The position numbers and the translations under genes were made by a program. Below are positions 35,579 to 43,722 of a DNA stretch of 64,000 bases, one piece after another. The first letter of the stretch is position 1, and each line of letters starts with the position of its first letter. The DNA is from Candidatus Rifleibacteriota bacterium (GTDB lineage: Bacteria > Muiribacteriota > Ozemobacteria > Ozemobacterales > Ozemobacteraceae), in assembly GCA_015233155.1 (NCBI GenBank), contig JADFYG010000027.1:17013-81012 (forward strand), written 5' to 3'. The notes under the pieces were generated by a model, which did no database searches, was not told the DNA's origin, and saw nothing but the letters and a program-made list of their open reading frames with translations.

Positions 35579-36262
35579 ATGGATATACAGCACAACCTGA
35601 ACGAAATACGGGAACGAATTGCCGCGGCAACCTCAAGATCGGGACGAGACCCCGGATGTGTAACTCTTATTGCCGTGACAAAGACTGTCGACGCCGAAAC
35701 AGTAAGGCAGCTGGCAATGGCCGGGCAGACAAAATTCGGGGAAAACCGTCCGCAAGGCCTTCGGGACAAATCGCGTCTTCTGGAAGATCTCACGGTTTCG
35801 TGGCATCAAATCGGAACTCTGCAGGGAAACAAGATAAAATACGTTTATCCAACGGTCGAGCTCGTGCATTCAATCGATCGCAGAGAGTTGCTCGACGAAT
35901 TTGCCGGCTGGGCAAATAAAACAGGCAGAAAATGTCCATGTCTGCTCGAAGTGCATATTTCGGACGAAGAGACCAAGCACGGCTTCGATCCTGACGAAAT
36001 TCCGGATTTCATAGAATCGATTCGGGATCGACCAGGACTCGATATTCGTGGTATGATGGGCATGGCACCCTTCACCGACGATCACAGGGTCGTGCGGGCG
36101 GCGTTCAAGCGCTTACGGGAACTATTCGATCGCAGCCGGTCACTCCAGGGCGCCGCCTATCGCGCAATTGATCTTTCGATGGGGATGTCGGACGATTTCG
36201 AAATCGCAATAGAAGAGGGTTCGACAATGGTTCGCATCGGACGGGCGTTGTTCAAAGACTGA
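35579..36262 (+). CDS. yggS: PLP homeostasis protein, YggS family
   Basis: A 227-residue single-domain alanine-racemase-fold protein. The PLP-binding lysine is Lys35 in TLIAVTKTVDA. Other conserved parts are FGENRPQGLRDK, WHQIGTLQGNK and LSMGMSDDFEIAIEEGSTMVRIGRALF. It has no catalytic partner domain and is thought to buffer pyridoxal phosphate and amino/keto acid balance. It opens a run of same-strand genes (yggS, yggT, hypC-hydE, hypA, hypB). The yggS-yggT pairing is common in bacteria. Confidence 0.95.
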   Translation: MDIQHNLNEIRERIAAATSRSGRDPGCVTLIAVTKTVDAETVRQLAMAGQTKFGENRPQGLRDKSRLLEDLTVSWHQIGTLQGNKIKYVYPTVELVHSIDRRELLDEFAGWANKTGRKCPCLLEVHISDEETKHGFDPDEIPDFIESIRDRPGLDIRGMMGMAPFTDDHRVVRAAFKRLRELFDRSRSLQGAAYRAIDLSMGMSDDFEIAIEEGSTMVRIGRALFKD

Positions 36263-36280
36263 AAACCCAAAGGAAATATA

Positions 36281-36526
36281 ATGGGATTACTGGTGTTGGT
36301 AGTGAAAGTAATGCAGCTGGCCATACTGTTTCGCATACTTCTCTCATGGTTCGTTCGCGATACATATGATCGCCGTTTGCTCACTTTTACGCGTACTGTA
36401 GACAAGTTCCTGAAGCCATTTCGCGTAACCATTCCCATGGGTGCGGCCGGCGTATTTCTCGACCTGGGGCCGATTTTGGCGCTCGTGACTCTTCAGATGC
36501 TGGAAAGTATTTTAATCTCATTCTGA
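36281..36526 (+). CDS. yggT: YggT-family small membrane protein
   Basis: An 81-residue protein with two hydrophobic helices (about 1-22 and 60-80) and the family core ILLSWFVRDTYDRR and KFLKPFRVTIPMGAAG. AAAGGAAA precedes the ATG, 18 bases after yggS. Members are implicated in membrane or osmotic stress handling but the biochemical role is not settled. It is followed after 24 bases by the HypC-HydE fusion, so all may share a transcript. Confidence 0.92.
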   Translation: MGLLVLVVKVMQLAILFRILLSWFVRDTYDRRLLTFTRTVDKFLKPFRVTIPMGAAGVFLDLGPILALVTLQMLESILISF

Positions 36527-36550
36527 AACCACAATATCAAGGAAAAACCA

Positions 36551-37912
36551 ATGTGTTATGCCATTCCGGGGAAAATCATCGCCATCGAAGGACGACGAGT
36601 AACACTGGAATATTTCGGGGAGAAACGAGAGGCGATTCACGAATTGCCTGCCCTTGCCCTCGGGGACTACGTTTACGCGCAAGGCGGCTGGGTCATCGAT
36701 CGTATAGATCCCGCTGAAGCCGCATCGATCCTGGAGTTTTGGAGAGAACAATTCTTTCAGTTGCAGGCTACTGATCTGCGTTTATCCCGATTGAGTTCTG
36801 AGAAAAGCGAAATAGATCGACACGTAGCCGTCGTTTTTGATCGTGCGATCGAAGAGCTTCCCTTACGCGATGAAGAGCTGCTTACCCTGCTTGAACTTAA
36901 AAGCGGGCACGAGCTGGATTACCTGTACAAAGTCGCGAACTTTCTGCGATACAAGCACCAGGGCAATTCATGCTGTATTCACGGCATCATCGAATTTTCC
37001 AGCCATTGTTCAGGTAGTTGTCTGTACTGCGGCATCAGCACATGGAACCGTGAACTTCCCCGCTACCGACTGACCCGGGAAGAAATCCTGGAAGCCGTGC
37101 GCGAAGCGGTCGAAATATGGGGTTTTAAAGCTCTCGTGCTGCAATCGGGTGAAGACCCGGACAGACCGATCGATGAGCTTGCCGCAATAATTACAGAGAT
37201 CCGCGCCAGATGGCCACTTCTGATATTCATAAGTTGCGGCGAGGTCGGCATACCAGGCCTCCAACGCCTGTTCAATGCGGGAGCTCGCGGTCTTCTGATG
37301 AGGTTCGAAACCAGCAATCCGGAGTTATATGCGCGAATTCGCCCCGGGCGCATTCTTGAAAATCGCATGGAACAGCTGCGTGCGGCGCGAGATATGGGTT
37401 ATCTGCTGATCACTGGCGGTCTGATAGGAATCCCCGGGCAAACTTCCCGCGACCTGCTTAACGATATACTTCTGGCGCGTTCCCTTCGCCCGGACATGTA
37501 TTCCTTCGGGCCGTTGATTCCACACCCGGCCACTCCGCTTGCAAAGGCAGTATCTCCTTCTTCCGCTGAGGTTCGGAAGGTGCTTGCGGTTTGTCGTATT
37601 GCCGACCCCCGGGAGTCGCGTCTGGTGGTTACCACTGCGTTCGAAACTCTCGATGAAACGGCACGTGAACAGGGGCTGACATCCGGAGCAAACTCGGTAA
37701 TGATGAATGTCACACCTGATGCTGTGCGTCCTTCATATGAATTATATCCCGATCGCGCTCACGCCCGCGAAAGCATTTCAGGGCAAATCGACGTGACGCT
37801 CAACCTTCTTGGGAGGCTTGGTCGCGCTCCAACTGACCTGGGCACACGCGACTCGCGCATTCTCGGAAGCAGTGTGCCCGAAAGTTCCACGAACGGCATA
37901 CCCGACCAATAA
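36551..37912 (+). CDS. hydE: HypC domain fused to HydE-type radical SAM maturase
   Basis: A 453-residue fusion. Residues 1-~70 are a HypC/HybG-like domain: the start MCYAIPGKIIAI keeps the essential Cys2, and LGDYVYAQGGWVIDRIDP aligns with the HypC GDWVLVHVGFAI core but has Gln44 in place of the usual His. Residues ~85-440 match HydE: IIEFSSHCSGSCLYCGI has the radical SAM cluster Cys153-x3-Cys157-x2-Cys160, followed by RYRLTREEILEA and ALVLQSGED. HydE makes an organometallic precursor for the [FeFe] cluster; HypC carries the Fe(CN)2CO unit for [NiFe] sites. The two are normally separate systems. hypA and hypB lie just downstream; hypD, hypE, hypF, hydF, hydG and hydrogenase subunits are not in view. 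Confidence 0.92.
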   Translation: MCYAIPGKIIAIEGRRVTLEYFGEKREAIHELPALALGDYVYAQGGWVIDRIDPAEAASILEFWREQFFQLQATDLRLSRLSSEKSEIDRHVAVVFDRAIEELPLRDEELLTLLELKSGHELDYLYKVANFLRYKHQGNSCCIHGIIEFSSHCSGSCLYCGISTWNRELPRYRLTREEILEAVREAVEIWGFKALVLQSGEDPDRPIDELAAIITEIRARWPLLIFISCGEVGIPGLQRLFNAGARGLLMRFETSNPELYARIRPGRILENRMEQLRAARDMGYLLITGGLIGIPGQTSRDLLNDILLARSLRPDMYSFGPLIPHPATPLAKAVSPSSAEVRKVLAVCRIADPRESRLVVTTAFETLDETAREQGLTSGANSVMMNVTPDAVRPSYELYPDRAHARESISGQIDVTLNLLGRLGRAPTDLGTRDSRILGSSVPESSTNGIPDQ

Positions 37913-37926
37913 ATTACAACAATACG

Positions 37927-38061
37927 TATAAAGGCTAGTCATTGAAAAAATGAACGATTTTTTCACCGCAGAGACGCAGAAACGCAGAGTAACAAGCTAT
38001 AGTAAAAGTTCTCTGCGCCTCGGCGACTCTGCGGTTCATCTTTTTCGGTTTAGCTTTTATA
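37927..38061. repeat. Palindromic 135-bp element between hydE and hypA
   Basis: Outer inverted ends TATAAAGGCTA (37927-37937) and TAGCTTTTATA (38051-38061) enclose a 9-bp inverted repeat (37942-37964) and imperfect arms CACCGCAGAGACGCAG... (37964-37989) and ...CTCTGCGGTT (38011-38035). The GCAGAGACGCAGA-type motif is a widespread intergenic repeat. It could form a long hairpin in the hyp transcript. Confidence 0.6.
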
Positions 38062-38081
38062 CTTATCATTGATAAATTAAA

Positions 38082-38447
38082 ATGCATGAAGCATCTATTG
38101 CTCATGGAATTCTGCGAGGTGCTCTGGCAGCTCTTCCCGACGGGAAAAAAATCACCCGTATTACTATAGTTGCTGGTGCTCAGGTATCAGTCGTTTTAGA
38201 AAGTCTCGACTTGTATTTTCAGGAATTGAGTCGCGGCAGCCTCGCGGAAGGAGCACTTCTGGACCTTCAGCAACGCGCCGGAAAGCTTGTATGCAAAAGC
38301 TGTGGTCAGATACATGAACATGTTCGCGGAACACCCGTTTCCATGATCTGCAAAACCTGTGGCGGAGCAAACCGACTTGATATAACAAATGAGCTTTTTT
38401 TGGAATCCATGGAAGTAGAAGATTTGCAGGATGGAGGTGCAAAATGA
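38082..38447 (+). CDS. hypA: Hydrogenase nickel-incorporation protein HypA
   Basis: A 121-residue nickel metallochaperone. It begins with Met-His-Glu, whose His2 supplies the nickel site together with the N-terminus. The zinc site is formed by two CxxC pairs, VCKSCGQ and ICKTCGG, in the second half. It hands Ni(II) to the [NiFe] large subunit with HypB. There is no clear ribosome site; a palindromic repeat lies just upstream. The stop overlaps the hypB start by 4 bases. Confidence 0.95.
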   Translation: MHEASIAHGILRGALAALPDGKKITRITIVAGAQVSVVLESLDLYFQELSRGSLAEGALLDLQQRAGKLVCKSCGQIHEHVRGTPVSMICKTCGGANRLDITNELFLESMEVEDLQDGGAK

Positions 38448-39085
38448 ACATCAAAATCCGACAGGCGGTTCTGGCTCATAATGATGCTGAGGCGGCCGAA
38501 AACGCACGAATCTTTCATGATCGTGGATTTCGGGTTGTCAATGTCATGGCCTCGCCGGGAGCGGGAAAGACGAGTTTGATTCTGTGCTTGATCGATCATA
38601 TTCCGGCGGGCCTGACTCCGCTTGTGATCGAAGGAGACTGCGCTTCCTCCGTTGATGCTGATCGCGTATCAGCCGCCGGCGTCGGCGTCGTTCAAATTAA
38701 CACGGATGGCGGATGTCACCTCGAAGCCGGAATGGTACGCAAGGCATTTATTGACCTCTCAGGAAATGGCCCCGGAGTGGTATTCATCGAAAATATCGGC
38801 AATCTGATCTGTCCGGTGGAATATGATCTGGGCGAAGATATGCGTCTTGTTGTCGCAAGCGTTCCGGAAGGAGATGACAAGCCGTTGAAGTATCCGTATA
38901 TTTTTGCCGCGGCTGACGTGATCGTTTTGAATAAGATAGACCTGGCCGAACATGTCGAATTCGATATAGCCAGTTTTCACGCCGGTGTTCGCGCGGTGAA
39001 CGATCATGCGCAAATTTTTGAAGTTTCGTGCAAGAGTGGAGATGGGCTGAAGCCGCTGACCAAATGGCTGTTTTCGACCGACTGA
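38444..39085 (+). CDS. hypB: Hydrogenase nickel-incorporation GTPase HypB
   Basis: A 213-residue SIMIBI-class GTPase. The P-loop is ASPGAGKTS, the metal and dimer site is INTDGGCHLEA (Cys-His), further motifs are ENIGNLICP and VPEGDDKPLKYP, and the G4 motif is VLNKIDLAEH. It lacks the N-terminal CxxCGC high-affinity site and the His-rich stretch seen in some HypB proteins, so it may rely on a separate nickel store such as the SlyD-like protein encoded at 9.2-9.8 kb. GGAGG precedes the ATG. It powers nickel delivery with HypA. Confidence 0.96.
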   Translation: MNIKIRQAVLAHNDAEAAENARIFHDRGFRVVNVMASPGAGKTSLILCLIDHIPAGLTPLVIEGDCASSVDADRVSAAGVGVVQINTDGGCHLEAGMVRKAFIDLSGNGPGVVFIENIGNLICPVEYDLGEDMRLVVASVPEGDDKPLKYPYIFAAADVIVLNKIDLAEHVEFDIASFHAGVRAVNDHAQIFEVSCKSGDGLKPLTKWLFSTD

Positions 39086-39101
39086 TTATTATCGGAAAGC
39101 G

Positions 39102-40505
39102 TCACTCCAGGGCATGTTTGAGGCGGTCATCCAGGGCGTCAAGATTCGTTTCGAAGGCACCGGCAAGCGCCTGATCCAGTGTGTTTTTATGGGAAAGTGC
39201 GCTCAGCAAAGCCTGTATTGATGGCATCCCGCGGTCTTCTATCAACAGACTGACGATCAATAGAGACTGAGCATAGAGACGCTCGACGAGCTTGCGGGAC
39301 ACGGTTCCGGAAAACGGAGCGGCCATAAGTCGCAATGACACCGGGTTAGGAGCGGGAGGAGCGATGAGAATATCACGTGCTCTCGCCGGAAGAACTCCTT
39401 CCACATATTGGGCAAGCCCCTCATTGAGCCAGGTCGGGCAGTTCCCGCTCGAGAGAATATGTACCAGGTGATGACAATATTCATGAAAAACGGCTCCGCG
39501 AGCTTGCTCCGGGCGGGTAAGAGACGGCGAGATGGGAAGGCGTATTTTTCCGTCATATAAGCCGCCTGCCCACCCCGGCAGACTGCTGACGCGTCTGAAA
39601 TCGTCGTGTGAATAAACGATCACCTGCGATCGCTGCGATGGATAACAGCCGAGAAGATCACCAACTTTTGTGTAAGCGTCCTCAAATTGATCCAACAAAT
39701 CCCTGACCCAGTCATGTGACACCGTTCCGGCGAAGGTAAGTGTGAAATGCATGCTGGATTCGCTTTCGAACTCTTTTTCGACGCGATCTTCGCGACCGAT
39801 GCGACGAAGCATTGCCGATGCGGAAGCATAGCCGGGTTGTGCTTCCATGGCGCGCTGGAGGTAAAACCGCGCTTCGCCGGGGTTTCCCTGCTGATAATAC
39901 AACCGCCCGAGACAAAAAAGTGCCTCGGGATGATTTGGCTCGACAGCCAGAATACGTTCCAGCAGATTGCGTGCCGACTCATCGTCTTCTATGCGGGAAA
40001 ATGCGTTCGCAACCTTGAGGAGCGTTTGCGGATCTTTGGGACGTAACGCGAGGATGCCACGGGCCTCACGATCAACGCGTTCGACGTCGTGAATCATGAC
40101 AAGTGCAGAGAGTAAATTAAGTCGAATTTCGAGATCTTCAGGTTTCTGTCCGCGTGCAGCCTCAAAGCTGGCTATGCCTTCCGCATATTTTTCCTCGCGA
40201 CAGAGCAGTACACCGTAGTTATTGTGGGCACTCGCGAGGTTTGCAAGGGCCGTATCGTCGGAAGGATCGGCAAGTCGGGCATGGGTAAACGCATCGATCG
40301 CACCTTCCCATTCACCGTGTCTGGCCTTCATTACGCCGTCGCGATTGGAAATGCGCGCGTCGTCTTCGACCGAAGCCTGAACGGGGCACGGTATCTGGAA
40401 AACAAGAAAGACGAAGAAAAATGCCGAGGCAAGATGCGCTGAAAAAACACGTGGTATTTGAAATGAAAAGCGCCTGCTCAAGGTGAATTCAGGCCTTGAT
40501 ATCAA
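39102..40505 (-). CDS. Exported TPR protein with gluzincin (peptidase MA-like) domain
   Basis: A 467-residue protein with a signal peptide (ends near CPVQA). About five TPR repeats occupy residues 45-225 (e.g. HPEALFCLGRLYYQQGNPGE). The C-terminal half is a peptidase MA-like domain with the zinc motif His-Glu-x2-His in VFHEYCHHLVH (about 340) and the downstream Glu in WLNEGLAQYVEG. It probably acts as an extracytoplasmic metalloprotease with TPR-mediated substrate contact. The small coil protein encoded upstream overlaps it by 17 bases, so the two are probably co-expressed. Confidence 0.85.
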   Translation of the reverse strand: MISRPEFTLSRRFSFQIPRVFSAHLASAFFFVFLVFQIPCPVQASVEDDARISNRDGVMKARHGEWEGAIDAFTHARLADPSDDTALANLASAHNNYGVLLCREEKYAEGIASFEAARGQKPEDLEIRLNLLSALVMIHDVERVDREARGILALRPKDPQTLLKVANAFSRIEDDESARNLLERILAVEPNHPEALFCLGRLYYQQGNPGEARFYLQRAMEAQPGYASASAMLRRIGREDRVEKEFESESSMHFTLTFAGTVSHDWVRDLLDQFEDAYTKVGDLLGCYPSQRSQVIVYSHDDFRRVSSLPGWAGGLYDGKIRLPISPSLTRPEQARGAVFHEYCHHLVHILSSGNCPTWLNEGLAQYVEGVLPARARDILIAPPAPNPVSLRLMAAPFSGTVSRKLVERLYAQSLLIVSLLIEDRGMPSIQALLSALSHKNTLDQALAGAFETNLDALDDRLKHALE

Positions 40506-40821
40506 GTTTTACACCGCGAAAGCCGTCGGGATCAGGCAAATCAGGAGCCGCCGCTTTTTTATCATCGTCAGTTTTTTTTTCCCGGGCTTTTTGCTCGGCT
40601 TCCCGACGCTTTTTCTCAGCCTCTTCGTCCTGGTTTTTAATCAATTTGCCCTCGGCATCCTTCGGCTGCTGGACGGTTTCGACCTGCTGCTGGGCTTTTG
40701 CCTGGTTTTGGACAATCAGTTGAGCAGGTCCCTGTTCAGCCGTCTTCTGCATTTCACGAAGACGGCTTGCGTCGTTGTTGGCGACGATCTTGGTCATGTG
40801 TTCTATCGGTTTGATAGGCAT
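40489..40821 (-). CDS. Small charged coiled-coil protein
   Basis: A 110-residue hydrophilic protein with a Gln/Glu/Lys/Ala-rich coil (about 30-90, e.g. EEAEKKRREAEQKAREKK) and a conserved-looking end DPDGFRGVKLDIKA. It resembles short proteins of unknown function found in bacteria with flagellar or pilus loci, but no family can be named. It overlaps the peptidase gene by 17 bases. The opposite strand contains a hydrophobic ORF that is only its antisense reflection. Confidence 0.6.
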   Translation of the reverse strand: MPIKPIEHMTKIVANNDASRLREMQKTAEQGPAQLIVQNQAKAQQQVETVQQPKDAEGKLIKNQDEEAEKKRREAEQKAREKKTDDDKKAAAPDLPDPDGFRGVKLDIKA

Positions 40822-40953
40822 AAGATAAATATATTCCTTTCTCTAATCGACACAAGCGCTAATAATAATGAACCATGGGAATATGTGGTAAATATTGCGC
40901 TGTGTGAAATATTGGAGTTATAATTTTCCAATCCAGTTAAGGAGGGCAACCGC

Positions 40954-41928
40954 ATGTCTGAACCCTCTATTCAAACCACCGACCTATCCAAGTCCATCGG
41001 TTGGTGGAAACCTCAGATTCTGGTAGACAAGCTTAATCTGACTGTTGGCGCCGGACAGGTATTTGGCCTGCTTGGCCCAAATGGTGCCGGTAAAACAACA
41101 ACCTTCAAAATGCTGCTGGGCCTGGCCCGCATCTCTTCGGGCGGGGCTTTCCTGTTCGGGCGCCCGGTTCCGGCTCCAGCCTCCCGCCAGCAGGTTGGCT
41201 TCCTTCCCGAGGTTGTGAATCATCCGGATATTCTCACCCCTCGCGAATATCTGGGGTTCCACGGACGCCTTATGGAAGTTGCCGACCTCAATAACCGCAT
41301 AACCCAACTTCTGCGGGATTTCGCCGTGGAGGATGCCGCTGATCGCCCGCTGGGTCAATGTTCCAAAGGTATGCGTCAGCGGGTTGATCTGGCACGGGTT
41401 CTGCTGGCCGAGGCGCGCCTGATACTGCTCGACGAGCCGGTCAGCGGACTCGACCCCCTGGGTCAACATCTTCTGAAGGAACTCATTCTCCGGCTGAAAG
41501 GTCAGGGCATCAGTATTCTGCTCACAAGCCACGCGGTCGGAATGCTGGCCGAGGTCTGTGACGCCGTCGGAATCCTGCACCGCGGACAGATGGCCGTTCA
41601 AGGGCCGTTAACGCAACTGCTGGCCGCCGTAAAAACAAAGATCCGTTTTCGACGGCCATCTGAAGCTGTAACGATTCAGGCTCCGACAAATGTCACAGTC
41701 ACATGTACCGAAGCCAGGGAGGTCGAATGGGTCGCTCCTTCCGGACCTGAGGTCCCCGCTGCCGTGGCGACAATAGTCCGCGCCGGTGGCGAAATTCTTG
41801 AAGTGGTTCCGCTGGCAGAGACATTATTACAGCTTTTTTCCAGGGTCATTCACGAACGTGAAGGGCCACATAAAGAGTCACGCGGGGCTCCCCATGATGG
41901 GGCGTCCGGTTCCGGAGGTGTCCAATGA
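40954..41928 (+). CDS. ABC transporter ATP-binding protein (ABC-2 type)
   Basis: A 324-residue ATPase. Walker A is GPNGAGKT (41-48), the signature is CSKGMRQRVDLARV (near 136), Walker B is LILLDEPVSGLD (near 157) and the switch His is in LLTSHAVG. AAGGAGGG precedes the ATG. The last ~110 residues are an extra domain outside the conserved cassette. It forms an operon with the permease (4-base overlap) and a TPR protein. The direction is probably export; the substrate is unknown. Codons here look richer in G and C than in flanking genes. Confidence 0.93.
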   Translation: MSEPSIQTTDLSKSIGWWKPQILVDKLNLTVGAGQVFGLLGPNGAGKTTTFKMLLGLARISSGGAFLFGRPVPAPASRQQVGFLPEVVNHPDILTPREYLGFHGRLMEVADLNNRITQLLRDFAVEDAADRPLGQCSKGMRQRVDLARVLLAEARLILLDEPVSGLDPLGQHLLKELILRLKGQGISILLTSHAVGMLAEVCDAVGILHRGQMAVQGPLTQLLAAVKTKIRFRRPSEAVTIQAPTNVTVTCTEAREVEWVAPSGPEVPAAVATIVRAGGEILEVVPLAETLLQLFSRVIHEREGPHKESRGAPHDGASGSGGVQ

Positions 41929-42698
41929 TTCGCCGTATCTGGCTTATCGGCTGGGAAGCCTTCCTCGACGTGGCCCGGCACAAGATGCTGTCGGTCCATC
42001 TGATCTTCGTCCTGATCGCGGTCGGGCTGTTTAACCTGTTCGGCCACTTCTCGACCTCGCCAACCCTGGAATATCGAATGATCCAGGACGTAGGTATATC
42101 GGTTATCTCCATGTTCGGAACGCTCCTCACACTGTTTATCGGCGCCGCCACCCTCAGGGAAGACCTCAATCGCAAGACCGCCTACACAGTTCTGACCCTT
42201 CCACTGCCGCGCTGGGAATTCTATCTGGGCAAACTCCTTGGAACCCTGATGGCGGTAATCACCAATATCGCCCTCATGATCATTATTTTCGCCGGACTCC
42301 TCTACATCAAGTTTGGCACTGTCTGGACCGCATTCTTCTGGATCATCCTTTTCATGACAATGGAGTTCGCGATCATCAGCTCTCTGGTTTTGCTGTTTTC
42401 CCTGTCCGATTCGACGGTGCTGTGTTTTTCCTTCACCCTCTTCCTGGTTATCATGGGAAACCTTGTGGATTATATCCACCATCTGGTCGAAGAAGCCGGC
42501 ATTCCCTTGTTGGCTTGGCTTAACGATGCCATCTTCGTGGTTATCCCCAATTTCACATACTTCAACATCAAAGCCCGCATTCTGAAGGAGTTCGCCATCT
42601 CCTGGAAGATGATCGGCTGGGGTCTTGGCTACGCCTCGATTTACGTGCTCTGCACCGTGGCCGTGGGAATATTCATCATGGAGAGAAGCGACCTGTGA
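41925..42698 (+). CDS. ABC-2 type permease
   Basis: A 257-residue membrane protein with about six hydrophobic helices, starting with the VARHKMLSVHLIFVLIAVGLF segment typical of ABC-2 permeases (similar to NosY/CcmA-type systems), then LLTLFIGAATLREDLNRKTAYTV. It overlaps the ATPase and the TPR gene by 4 bases each. It should form the membrane channel of the exporter, working as a homodimer since no second permease is encoded here. Confidence 0.9.
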   Translation: MIRRIWLIGWEAFLDVARHKMLSVHLIFVLIAVGLFNLFGHFSTSPTLEYRMIQDVGISVISMFGTLLTLFIGAATLREDLNRKTAYTVLTLPLPRWEFYLGKLLGTLMAVITNIALMIIIFAGLLYIKFGTVWTAFFWIILFMTMEFAIISSLVLLFSLSDSTVLCFSFTLFLVIMGNLVDYIHHLVEEAGIPLLAWLNDAIFVVIPNFTYFNIKARILKEFAISWKMIGWGLGYASIYVLCTVAVGIFIMERSDL

Positions 42699-43603
42699 TA
42701 AACATGCAAACTCTGGGAAGATGGGTAATCTCCCTGCTTTTGCTGGCGGCCCTGCTCCTGACCCGCCATGAACTTCGCGATGTTTATCACCGGGAGGGCA
42801 AGCCAGTTCAGATGGGCGACACCATGGCAATGATGGTGTCAGATACCGGGGAGGCAAAGCCGCCTGTGAGTGGCATCAGCAGCGGCACTCAGCCCCCGGA
42901 TATCCCCGCCCGCGACAAAACCGGTTCAGCCTCACGGGATCTCAGCGAAGCCCTCGGAGAGGTGCTCGACACTGAGCATGGTCCCGGGTTCGATCGCGAC
43001 GAGGACCACGAAGTCGGTGGGGACGGACACGCCCACGAAGAACCTTCGCAGGGGATTTCCCACGGAATGGTTCTGCTTCTCAAATATCTCGGACTGCAGG
43101 AGTTAGCGGCAAATCTGCTCTGGATCCAGATGGATGCCGACTCTCATCATGAGCTGTGGCACCGCGTGGAGTTCGCCCTGCAACTGATTCCCACCATCGA
43201 TCCGCACTTCGTCGAGGCCTACCTGCTGCATTCCTTCCTGATGGAACAGCAGGGACATTTCAAGGAGTCCATGGAAATCCTGCAAAAGGGCTTGCGCAAC
43301 AATCCGTATCGCAGCGACATATGGGTCCAGATCGGGGTGTTGAACTTCAACATGAAACATCGTCATGGCCCGGATCGCGATCTGGAAAAGGCGCTTACGG
43401 CCTTTACTCAGGTTATCCGGATGTCCGACTGCCCATCATATATTTTCCGCTTTCGGGCCATCGTCCTGGTCGCCCTGCATCGCCGGGAAGATGCCATCGC
43501 CTACCTGGAAGATCTCGACAAACAACCCAGTCGATCTGATTCAGAGCGTCAGCAGGATGCACAGCTTATTAAGCGAATAAAGGCCGGGGAAAACTGGGAG
43601 TAA
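42695..43603 (+). CDS. Membrane-anchored TPR protein of the ABC operon
   Basis: A 302-residue protein with an N-terminal anchor (about 8-22, WVISLLLLAALLLTR). A low-complexity linker rich in Pro, Ser, Asp and His (about 45-120, including DEDHEVGGDGHAHEE) precedes four TPR-like repeats (about 125-295). It overlaps the permease gene by 4 bases. Its position suggests an extracytoplasmic accessory factor for the exporter. The His/Asp/Glu-rich linker could bind metal. No specific family recognised. Confidence 0.75.
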   Translation: MINMQTLGRWVISLLLLAALLLTRHELRDVYHREGKPVQMGDTMAMMVSDTGEAKPPVSGISSGTQPPDIPARDKTGSASRDLSEALGEVLDTEHGPGFDRDEDHEVGGDGHAHEEPSQGISHGMVLLLKYLGLQELAANLLWIQMDADSHHELWHRVEFALQLIPTIDPHFVEAYLLHSFLMEQQGHFKESMEILQKGLRNNPYRSDIWVQIGVLNFNMKHRHGPDRDLEKALTAFTQVIRMSDCPSYIFRFRAIVLVALHRREDAIAYLEDLDKQPSRSDSERQQDAQLIKRIKAGENWE

Positions 43604-43632
43604 CAAGCTACTAATACCAATCCATGAAAACG

Positions 43633-43659
43633 TATGGGCGATCCGGTGGATCGCCCATA
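43633..43659. terminator. Bidirectional hairpin terminator
   Basis: A perfect 12-bp stem, TATGGGCGATCC (43633-43644) with GGATCGCCCATA (43648-43659), loop of 3 bases, lies between the convergent ABC/TPR operon and the DUF4105 gene. The plus side is followed by an A-rich stretch and the minus side by TTTT, so it could serve both. Confidence 0.65.
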
Positions 43660-43722
43660 GTGCAAAAAATTTGTGATTTGATATCAGGTCACCAGACTGA
43701 GTCGTGCATTGATTGAATTAGA

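Noticed and set aside
40483..40923. 146-codon hydrophobic frame antisense to the coiled-coil gene
   Set aside because: Its hydrophobicity is the mirror of Lys/Glu/Gln codons in the real gene; no ribosome site.
41850..42857. 335-codon antisense frame opposite the ABC permease and TPR gene
   Set aside because: Long only because of G/C-rich codons on the other strand; composition (His, Gly, Gln, Asp, Glu-rich) and lack of a ribosome site mark it as a shadow.
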